DNA from: Apostichopus japonicus
Lineage: Eukaryota > Echinodermata > Holothuroidea > Aspidochirotida > Stichopodidae
Assembly (NCBI RefSeq): GCF_037975245.1
Contig: NC_092564.1
Location: forward strand, 11,804,484 to 11,868,483
DNA: 64,000 bases
Direction of reading: 5' to 3'
The notes beneath the pieces are model-generated. The model did no database searches and was not told the origin of the DNA. It was given only the letters and a program-made list of their open reading frames with translations. Position numbers and translations under genes: made by a program. Of the stretch, positions 24,601 through 34,600 are shown one piece after another (position 1 is the stretch's first letter; each line of letters starts with the position of its first letter).

Positions 24601-26221
24601 AAAAATCTGTTTAAAACTTTATGAAAACGCGCGATTCGTCTTTTTCAATGCAACGATCGTCAAAACTAAGCAAATACAACCAAATTCTTGACATACGCGT
24701 TACGGAAAAACGATACTTGCAGCGCTAATTTGAGAATGTACTTCCGCATCAAAGTGATGGCGCTCTTTCGGAATTATAATCTGAGCTATATAACTCTGAT
24801 TTTCGGCTCTTGTTTTGAGGCAACAACACGGGTTACGTTTAAACGTTAACCGTTCGGTTAATAGAAACGGTTAACCGGTTAGTGAATTAACCGGAATGAC
24901 ACAGCCCTAATACAGTTCCTACAGTAGTCACAACAAAAACCGTGTTAGAACACAGATTAATTCCTTCCTTGTATTTCGGTGAAATTTCTTATAAAGGAGA
25001 TACGTTTTAAATCGTTAAGCCATCATATGTAGTGCATCAGTGATTTCTTGGTTGTTGTGTCACACAAGATAAGTTTGAACAGCAGACAATTCGTTGTTTC
25101 CAGTAGTTTCTATAGTTTGACTGTTAACTTAAATGTGTACCTGATATTAAATGAGGACTAGTGTAATGACTACGCTACCAAATATTAATTTCGTCAGCAA
25201 GAACTGGATTTAGGCAACCTGCACCCAACTCTTAGGCCTTAGTAAAGACTGGTCTAGTTAGGCTGAACTTTGTTGGTTTCAGTTGTTTTCCGCACATGTT
25301 ACTTTCCGCACATTACTTTCCGCTGAAAAAATTCATGTGCGGAAAACAACTTTTTTTTCCACTTACCACACTATATTTTCCCTCAAAGATACCAAATTCA
25401 GGCAGGATGATGAAAATAACATGAGAAAGTATCAAAGAACGTCGATAAACAATGGTAGCGAAAATCACTCTCGGTTTGCTCTGTAATTTAGTTCTATCCA
25501 TGTCCCAGGCATGCTAAAAGGTCTTTAGTCAAAGCAATAGAAGAAAGCAAAAATGTCCTTACACAGTGTAGTGTAGGCCTACTTTGTTATTCTGGCTTGT
25601 ATAGCCTATAGGACTAGCCTAGAAAAAATCAGTCATAACATTAACAGTGCCTCAAAATACAAGATTGATGTCTTTTTTCTTTAGTTTGGGTACTAACTAG
25701 GTGTGATGAACCCGCAGTGAGGTTGAAAAGAACTGAACAGTTTAACGTGCAATCTCAAGTTGACTTTATTTGTAACACACACTCGCTGTATACACGTTCA
25801 GCATAACAAACACGATAGATTCCTTGATTTGCATGCATTAAATGAGTATTAAGATATCACAGTTTTCACACTAGGTCCTATCAAATTTTAGCTGTTTCAA
25901 GAAGGTTGTGACTTGTGAAGCCTTGATAAAGGATATATATGTTCGAAAAAGTTGTTATAATTTTCCTTTCAAATACGGCGTCTATCAAGTCCACCCTATG
26001 TATACCTTATTGTTCATACGCCTAAGTTATACCTATGATAGGCTTACCGTAACATTCAGCCCAACACTCTGGCGCTAACTTAGGCTAAGCCTAAAATACC
26101 CTAACATTCGTAAACGTTATTGTACTGGTACTAGGCCTAGGAATGCATTTATGTTACTTGTTAGCCTCCATCAAGTTAGTTTACCTGAAGAATCATCTTT
26201 CTTCTTCCCAAAGAGAGGCAT
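12608..26221 (-). CDS. DAZAP2: DAZ-associated protein 2 (DAZAP2) orthologue
   Basis: Four coding exons on the minus strand: 26221-26185, 15804-15605, 14725-14507 and 12736-12608. Phases 1, 0 and 0 fit, giving 194 residues (human about 168). The C terminus carries the family hallmark: PPPPGCAPNAAQMAASQGAN, then TQREGNW and GGSDGGYTVW before the TAA, close to human PPPPGCPPNAAQ...GGSDGGYTIW. The preceding exon has QGGFDAGARF, matching human EGGYDAGARF. The middle is Pro/Gly/Tyr/Ala-rich, with YPTQQ-GG, PPGAA and AYPGQPLPA repeats. DAZAP2 is a small adaptor that in vertebrates binds DAZ, WW-domain proteins and ubiquitin ligases and joins stress granules and nuclear foci; that role is family knowledge. 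The first exon encodes MPLFGKKKDDSS, unlike the human N terminus (MNSKGQYPTQ); it rests on a good donor (CAG|GTAAAC) and matching phase rather than homology. The gene faces AGMO head-to-head. Confidence 0.9.
12737..14506 (-). other. DAZAP2 intron 3
   Basis: Intron between the GARF-containing exon and the terminal exon. AT-rich with no clear mobile element. Open frames here, such as 13255-13440, have no supporting features. Intron 2 (14726-15604) is similar, with a C/T-rich run near 15050-15075. Confidence 0.7.
14592..14690 (-). repeat. in-frame coding minisatellite in DAZAP2 exon 3
   Basis: Three copies of a unit of 30 to 33 bp (starts at 14592, 14625 and 14655 on the plus strand) encode repeated AYPGQPLPA. 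All are multiples of three, so unit gain or loss would keep the frame. The low divergence between copies suggests recent duplication. Confidence 0.85.
15805..22571 (-). other. DAZAP2 intron 1, distal part
   Basis: Most of a 10.4-kb intron. AT-rich and without an exon I can support on either strand. Short motifs around CTGTACAGTA recur between about 16970 and 19700. A GC-richer patch at 16590-16740 is listed separately, and there is a (GT)n patch near 21015-21030. Confidence 0.6.
16620..16727. repeat. scrambled inverted-repeat patch
   Basis: Three short modules occur twice: TTGATCAA (16620, 16691), CGGGCTTG (16631) with its complement CAAGCCCG (16707), and GTTCCC (16643) with its complement GGGAAC (16722). 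The order is the same on both sides, so they cannot nest as one simple hairpin. The patch is more GC-rich than the rest of the intron. Function unknown. Confidence 0.4.
22572..24909. mobile_element. 2.3-kb hAT-like transposon in DAZAP2 intron 1
   Basis: It begins TAGGGCTGTAACGGTTAAAC and ends with the complement of TAGGGCTGTGTCATTCCGG, giving terminal inverted repeats TAGGGCTGT. It is flanked by exact 8-bp direct repeats ATACAGTT at 22564-22571 and 24910-24917, the target-site duplication length of hAT transposons. Both ends carry clustered GGTTAACC-type palindromes (22596-22615 and near 24868-24896), which could be transposase-binding sites. The interior has only short open frames (for example 22664-22888 and 24027-24374) with no transposase motif I recognise, so it is probably non-autonomous or decayed. 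The exact duplications suggest a fairly young insertion. Confidence 0.85.
24918..26184 (-). other. DAZAP2 intron 1, proximal part
   Basis: Intronic sequence between the hAT-like element and the first exon. The words GGCCTA and TAGGCCTA recur. I see no exon or clear element. Enhancers could lie here so close to the divergent promoter, but nothing in the sequence shows one. Confidence 0.5.
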
Positions 26222-27763
26222 TTTGCAGAGTTTCTGTGTGAAGATGTGAAGTGCAAAACGGAAATGTCTATCTAACTATGACGTTAGAGAATAATAAGGA
26301 CGTATTCAGTCACGGGTGTATTGATGTAGTATTACTGTACGTTTTCTTGCTAAATATATCTATGTCATTCCTAAATCCAGTGCGTGTAAACAATGTTACG
26401 TAAGAAACCTGATGACGTAATTAGTGGCGCTATGTCGAATTCCATGGTCGAATCAGATCAGTGATTATTACAGCTGATCGATATAAACACAACCAGTGAG
26501 CATGAACTTACCGTGCACAAACGTATCTAAGCAAGTTTCATGAAGTTTCAACTTGAGAGAGCAACGTAATACCGAAAATTAATCGTAATCTAGTAAGTAG
26601 AAGTGAAATACCTTTTTCAATCTTATTTTTGGTATGAACTATGATGGCAGATATCGCACTGTAGTGAAAACTGTAAACAAGAACAATATCGTCTAGCCTT
26701 AGTTAGTGAGTTAAAAGTTACGCAACCTTGGCTTAGTCCTATAGTACTGTACCTATCGGCCAGGCTATAGTCACTAGCTATGGCGATAATGTAATCTGTG
26801 AATTATAAGTAGTTATCTGTCTGTACTACTATTAGTACTCAAGGTAAGTGATAGAAAATTGGCATTGAATTTATTCTTATGTTGAGACACCTGGATCCAG
26901 ACTCCTCTTTCCCTGGTTGGATTGTTTCATTTATTTTGTAGGGGTAGGTACAGGTAGTCCTTACCAAAGCTCATAATCACATGTGATGCACCACAAATTT
27001 ATCACAAAAATGAAAAGTCCACCACAACAGAAGGCTTAGCACAGTACAGTATATAAAAGGATAAAATAAGTAATTACTTGCTAACCTTTATTTCGTTTTC
27101 CTATCGCCTCAAGGCAATGTTCTCCCCATTCCTGATAAATGTAAACATAAGGAGCTCCTTGATATGAAGCTTTAACTCCCAGAAGATCAGAAGCTCAAAA
27201 TACTTTGACCATTGTTTTCTTGATGTAAATATATACTAGCAAAAAGTGTGACTCATAAAATTTAAGTAAACAAATAAAGATTGCACACTTTCAAAAGTAA
27301 CTTTTAGGTGCTAGTGATGAGTTGCCACTCAGACTCTGATGGAAAGGATGAAATATCTACAAATTAGGCAAAAAATTACAAAGAACTGGTGATGAAAAGA
27401 CAAAACATTACAATAAAAGAGTGGGATAAAAAATTCTTGTGTTGGTCTTAGCAGAACTGTACAGTAATTATGGAGTGAACCAATTGTTCAAGATCACATA
27501 AACCTCTTGGTTCAAAGTTGATTAGAATGAGGGATGTCCTATTATGTGTACAATTGGTCAGAAGAAACGAAAATTATGCCTGCAAATCCTGCAATGCAGA
27601 ATACTGTTCAAATAAAAATCATATAGACCTTAACTATTTCTAGGTCTGTCATTTTATTGCATCGGCATTACGCTTAAGTTTGATCAACTGTTGTAACAGC
27701 ACATACTTGTGAATTTTGTTGCAGACATGCACCCTACTTGATTGTTTCTTTTGTATACAATAG
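26222..27763. promoter_or_regulatory. divergent DAZAP2/AGMO promoter region
   Basis: The DAZAP2 start codon (26221, minus) and the AGMO start codon (27771, plus) are 1.55 kb apart in opposite directions. The space should therefore hold both promoters. TGACGTAA at 26413-26420 and TGACGTTA near 26279 resemble CRE/ATF sites. A strong donor-like CAAGGTAAGTG at 26840-26850, paired with an acceptor-like AATAG ending at 27763, could bound a non-coding first exon of AGMO. I see no obvious TATA box or CpG island boundary. Confidence 0.45.
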
Positions 27764-27770
27764 GTAGACG

Positions 27771-28666
27771 ATGGATTCCTTGTTAAAGACAGATGTCATC
27801 ACAGGAGTTAGAAGACTCTTTTATATGGTAACACCGAATGAGACTTCTGCAGAACATGTGGCTGATGTCCCAAACTATATGCAAGAGGTACAACTACAAT
27901 ACACATGACAAAGACTTAACTACTATACTTTTGCTAACAAATCACTAATATTGTGTTTGTAGCACAAGTAAACCAAGACAGTAACAAGTTAACAACACAA
28001 TATACATCAGTAAGAGTTTTGTGAAGTTTATTCTTCTCTGACTGAAACACCCTCTGTTTCACTCTTTCTTCTTCCTGAGCTTATATCGGTACAGCACATT
28101 TGCATGAGTCCTGGTAAGTTACAACTTCTAAGAAAAGTATCAGCAGGGTAGGAGATAACATACATAGTAATATAGTTAAACCGGATGTAATGACAAATTA
28201 TACGTTTGTTTCAATACACAACAACATAAGGTCCCCTGTTCGAGTCACTCCCAGATTAATGTATGTCGTTCAGTTAAAGAGTTGTTGGTCACAATTAACA
28301 ATTCATAATCATGGACGTTAAATATGAATGTGAGAGACTGACTTCGGTCAGCTTGCGGCTTTGGTAAGCCAATGAGGCTTCTTCCCGAGTTCCTGCTTGC
28401 AGGAGGATCTAATATACATACATACATACATACATACATACATACATACATACATACATACATACATACATACATACATACATACATACATACATACATA
28501 CATACATACATACATACATACATACATACATACATACATACATACATACATACATACATACATACATACATACATACATACATACATACATACATACATA
28601 CATACATACATACATACATACATACATACATACATACATACATACATACATACATACATACATACA

Positions 28667-28698
<32 letters not shown>

Positions 28699-31600
28699 AA
28701 TGCAATTAGCTTTATGTTTATAATTCATGGCTGAACACCATATTTTGATGGGGAAGACACCGTTCAGACTTTGAGATTAAGGTTAACCTGAAAACATTTG
28801 TGAGAGCCTGAAACAGATGGCATAAGACTTTCTTTTCATGGACTATGATTTATTTGGACTAAAGTTCTTCCTTAAGCCAATCCTTTAAAGATTTTACATC
28901 CCTAATGCCTCACATGTAACAGATCAATTGCCAAATATTGTCATATAAATGTACACCAATGTATCAATACCTATTAGTGGAATGTGACTTTGTTTCTGAT
29001 TTATGGGGTTTTCAAAGGTGTGGGGTGGGAGTTCATTGTGGTTTATACAAAGAACTGCCAGTTTTATCACGGTTTGCATATTTAGAAATGAGAGGGTGTT
29101 GTTGGGGTAGGGATGAATAAGAGTGAAGATAGTGCCTTTTTCCCCCATTCCCACTCTTTCATCTCAATTGCCTCCTTCCCTTCTAAATTAGCTAATGATT
29201 AAGTTAGTGTACAGTATAGCTCTTTAATTCTATGTGTACAGAACCAAATGACAACCGTTTATTTGGGTAACTTCACCCATACCAGAGTACATAAGTTTTA
29301 TTAAAACTTCTTAAAATATTAAATGACAATTATGGGATACAATGAATTTTCGATATGACAACTTTAGCAGTTTCTCGTTTTGTTTGTTGTGTGTGTCTTG
29401 CGCTGATGGAATTGATCTGTTGTTCAAACTCTCTTCACGTAAATGTCTTTTCTGTTCTACAGTCAGCTGTGTTCTTTTTTGTCGCAATTCTGTTGGAGGT
29501 CGCTGTCGTTCTCATCCAAGGTAGAGAGAATGTCGTTCGGTTGGCAGATGGTATCTCGTCAATGACGGCTGGCATGTTCATGATGTTAACTGCGTAAGTA
29601 CTGAATCCGAAAGAAGATAATTGAAAACAAGTCATACAGTACAAGGTGCAAAACAGTTTAATTAGTTCATACACTGGAGCCTCGCAAGCAGAAGTCCTCT
29701 GATTTACACTGTGGGACAGCTCTCATTTCTGTTGTTAAGTAGTACCGTTTGATTAAATCATTGTGCTATACGTGTACATTAATTTGTGTATACAGTTGCT
29801 GGTCACTAAATTCATATCCTTTAAACAAGATACTCGACAGAGGTAGGTTTTGCCAAATGTACTCTTAAAGAAATGTGCATGTTTTGTTGTTTGTTTCTTT
29901 TCCCCCCTGTAGTGTGTGTTACAGATTACAGCGAGAGGCTTATGGTATCATTAGGCAGAATTAGTGTTGTATTAACAGCACTTAAGAAAGATAACCCTTA
30001 TAAACATATACTAGAAGGATGGACTTTGACTCTCAAACTGACAGATGACTTTATTTTAGGATGATGTTATCTTCTGGTGGTTAAGATTGGGTAATTGTAT
30101 ATCTAAATGTCTACAGAACTGATGTACTTTGATGCAGCATGCTACTGGATGTTTAAGTGCATTGTACTAAGGTAATTGTATGAGGAAAACATAAACACCA
30201 GTGACCTTTGATCATTTGAATTTAAACTGCTCTGTCTATTTACAACATTAAAACTGTTACCATGCAAACACAGGTGACAAGGTTTGCAGGAGGGCATTGT
30301 GGTCAAGTGGTTAAGGCAGTGGACTTGTGATCTAAGGATTACAGGTTCGAGCCCTGGCCAGATCATTGCGTTGTGTCCTTGGGGCTTGGGCAAGGCACTT
30401 TATCTCCATTTGCCTCTCTTCACCCAGGTGTATAAATGGGGACTTGCGAGATGACTTGTAAATATAGTTGCATGCGCTGGTTTGTGGCTGCACCCTATGG
30501 GAAGTCCCCCAGGGGAGACGTGGCTGTGGTGCACTGTGGTGCCCCAGGAGAGATTGTTTGAATTGTGCACACTTTGGTGTGTAGGTGTGACAAGTTACCA
30601 AGTTAAGTACAGCGCGGCAAGACTTTATTGTAAGTTGCGCTATATAAGAACTGTAAATTATTATTATTATTATTAAGTGAGTTGCAGTAAAAGTAAATAA
30701 AAGTAAATACATACTTGAAGAAGAAAGTCCATTACCACACAACTACCTGACTTGTTTTACAGCGCTTCAGGTTTTTTATGATATCCCTCACTTCCAAACC
30801 CACCTGCATATATACGCACACACACAAACACGCACTCTGCATACACATCCACAGACTCAAGGAAAATAAGATTGATGTGCTGTATATTATGTGGGTTCAT
30901 TTCCTTCAACCTATTACCTTCAACCTTTTACCTACCAGAAAAGGTACATACAGAATCAAAGTGAATTTCTATCATACTGTCCGAAACTGTATATGCTGCT
31001 GAAGACAGTGAAGAGAAGATTAAAGTTCTTTATTCTATGAAGTCATCGTAGTACTGTAACTCTTAAAGCAGTGTTTTGAATTGATTTTGACTATTTTATG
31101 GATGCTATAATATACCAAATTTCTGTGACAATGTGTAGGTCATCAGCCTAACTATAGTCAAATTGAATTTTAAAATAATGAAGCCAAACAGTTTAATAAT
31201 TTCTATCCTAATTTTTTACATGTGATAGATATCAATCATGCAAAGTGTTTGGGCCATGAATTTTTAAGACTTGGTTTGAATTCATTAATTACTTAGTCAA
31301 TCAGCCTTCTGTTTAGTGAAAAACTACACCTAGGAGTCTGTCTCAACTTGATCAATTGTGATCTTTGCAGTAATATATACTTAAAATATTAATAAAAATT
31401 GCTGACAAAAGATCAAATAATGCAGAATGGACCCAAACTGTCCTGGAAGTCACATGGATTAATTAACTGACCGGTAGTAACAATTATTCTCTCCTTGTTT
31501 TTTACCAGGATATTCATCAAAGGGTTTGACTTTGCTGTCTTTGGTTGGCTTCACCAGACATTCCGTTCGGTCAATCTGGTTTGGGACAGTCCTACAGCCT

Positions 31601-34600
31601 GGTTCCTGTGTTTCTTTGGAGTGGATTTATGCTATTACTGGTTTCACCGTATGGCACATGGTAAGAATTAGATCATTTGTGTTGCTTTATTTTTATGTTT
31701 TGGGAAAGAACTCACTGCACCAATCACCTTTCTTCTACGTACACATTTTTTTTGGGCTTACATATAAGTTTTATTGAAAATGTCTATAGGTCTTCTAAGT
31801 TGTTGGTATCTTTTTGATATATCATTTTCAGGTATTTTCAGCTAAACTATGTTTGTTTGTTTGTTTATGATCTTCAATATTTAATATTGATTGTTGGGAA
31901 TGGGTGGAAGGGGGGGGGGGGTTGATGGTTGAGGAAAACATTTATAAATGTGGCATGACCCTCATACAATTTGTTGCCTGTACTGTTGATTATTTTCAAC
32001 TGTTTTCTGTGTTTTTTTGTGGTATTATTATTTGAAAGTTAATAACTGTCTAGTTAATGTTGTGGTGCATTACATAAGAGTGATTGTGCATCTGTTTTGT
32101 TCCATTTTCGTTTGCATTCCAGAGGTGAATATTTTATGGGCAGCTCATCAGGTCCATCACAGCTCTGAAGATTATAATCTGACCACCGCCCTCAGACAAA
32201 GCATTCTACAAAGATTGACCTCTTGGGTAAGAACACACGGCTTAATGATTGGTATTTCTCATCCCAATTATCTGTAATATAAGGTCTTATTGAGTTATAT
32301 GGTAGGTTGGAAACACATCAAAAGGCAGGGAGAGGGTGTAGGTGACATTAATAAAGCAGGCAGGGAATAGTCATGCAGTTTGTAGACTCCATCTGCATAA
32401 GTCGCCTGCATGCCAAATTGAGATCCTTACGGGTATGTTGGTGTGGGGAGGGGGAGGAGGGGAGGGGAAACCTGGTCATTCTCTACGTGATCAGTTACCA
32501 GCCACATTATCATACCGATGCTACATATGGTGCACGCACTCCGATATTCCTCTTCCTGGGTGCCATAAGTATTTTGGTATATTTTTAGGTAATTTTAGAT
32601 ATACTTACTTTTGTATTTTAAATTTTTCTTGTTTTTATATTTCTTTTTTTTTAATGCCTTTGATTGATTCAGCTATACCTCTTCATATTGTAACTTTAGT
32701 TAATAAATTTTCCAAAATAAAATGGAACTGTAAGCAAACTGCTTATCCACTTAAGAGCCTGTGTAAGAGAATGTGTAAAAGTAAGTTGGCCTGATGTTGG
32801 GATCCTAGCAGGATCTTCTTCAGAGGCTAAAAAGAAGATCCTGCTAGGATCCAGAGGTCAGGCTAACTTATTTTGACACAATAAATTTAACAGCAGATAT
32901 GCAATATCCGCATTGGGAGTTACCATAGTAACAGACATGTTACAAATCACAATGACTTTTGAAAGCATCTGTGAATGGAGCATATTCCTTTCTAGTGGAA
33001 GCTCACTGACATTACCAACTTTATAATTCTGCTCTCTTCTCTGGCAGGTGTAAGTTTAGGCCTGAAAGCATTGCCTTTATTATGAACAAAAAATTCAAAA
33101 AGTCAAATGAAGATAAAATGAAAGATTTGAGCGAAATGTATTGATACAGCTTGTTTGAAAATTGTCAAGATTTGAAACATTTCTTGTTTAAGATTCCCAG
33201 AATGGGGTTGCATCAGTTTATCTGTATTAATCACTTTCAGTGTTTCCATTGTAGAAATAAGACCATTTAGGCTTCTGGCATTGCTTAATACTCATAACTT
33301 TAAACACAATATGCTCTGTTCAAAGATTACTTTTAATATGCACAAAATTATACAAAAATGTCATAAGTGGATAAAAAACATTGCTATCTGTCCCAGTTGT
33401 AATTGTATAACACTTTAAAAGTAAATGACCCTTTAAACAGGTGAGAAATGACCCTTTTAACAGCTGAGTGTCATCAGTTTAAGTGACTGGACTATTTAGT
33501 CTAACAAAACAACAAAAGCGATGGAAAAACAGAGACTTTCATGGCCTCAAATGACATGTTTCCAATTTGTTGCAAAGTTTTCAAGGACATACGGTTTCCA
33601 AAGTCATCCAAGGGTGCTCTGTTGTCCATTTGAAGTCAAACCAACGTAGTAGATTGAGTTATTAGAATTTATAAAATTATGGATTAACATTAACTTTTCC
33701 ATCCGCACTGCATGCAAAGCCAAGGTCAACATCAAGAAAGTCTAAAAGGAGCATTCGGTAGATAAAAGCACTTGCATTTATTTCTACTGTAGGTGTGTTG
33801 ATACAAAATCTTATCAATTGCAATATAATATACAATAAAACTAACAAGAGACAAATTTTGCATTCCAAACCCTTCCACCATTCTTTTCCTCAAATACCTT
33901 TTAACACTTTCTTTAAAAATAACATGGATATTTTAAACAGGAAAAAAAGGCTCTTTCAAAGAACAAAGATGATGCTAGTTGTTTATCTGTTTGTTTTTCT
34001 TTTCATTATTTGATATTTAAGCTTAATAATTGTTGAATTCCTTATTACAGACCTTCTACATTCCGTTGGCTCCGTTCATTCCTCCATCACTTATCTTAGT
34101 GCACAGCCAATTCAATACTTTGTACCAGTTCTGGATACACACAGAGGTATGTATATTTAATGCTTTGCAAAGAGTTGCTGAAAAGGCATGATATACAGCA
34201 GTCCTGAATCAGGGTGGATTCAACTGGGGTATATATTGCTACCAGATTATTGCTCAACTGGCTGTGCCTTAATCAGGGTGGATTAGACTGAATCAGGGAT
34301 TATTCATTCAACTGGCTGTGCCTGAATCGGGTGGATTAGACTGGGTTATATATGGCTACAGGCCTATTGATTCAACTGGTGACGCCTGAATCAGGGTGAA
34401 TTCCACCGGGGTATAAATGGCTACCGGATTATTGATTCATCTGGCTGTGCCTAAATCAGGGTGTATTAGACTGGGGTATAAATGACTACTAACTTATTGA
34501 TTCAAGTGGCTGTGCCTGAATCGGGGTGGATTAGACTGGGGTATAAATGGCTACCGGATGATTGATTCAACTGGCGTAAAGTAAGTGCTGCATTATTGGC

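Noticed and set aside
28245-28734. Open frames of 98-148 codons on both strands with YIHT or VCMY repeats
   Set aside because: They are translations of the (TACA)n microsatellite and appear in several frames at once.
30300-30353. tRNA gene
   Set aside because: A and B boxes are present but the rest does not fold as a tRNA and the sequence continues into a SINE body and tail. The same holds for 60176-60235.
32342-32794. 150-codon open frame in AGMO intron 4
   Set aside because: No recognisable domain; it lies wholly inside an intron of a well-supported gene and runs into the foldback.
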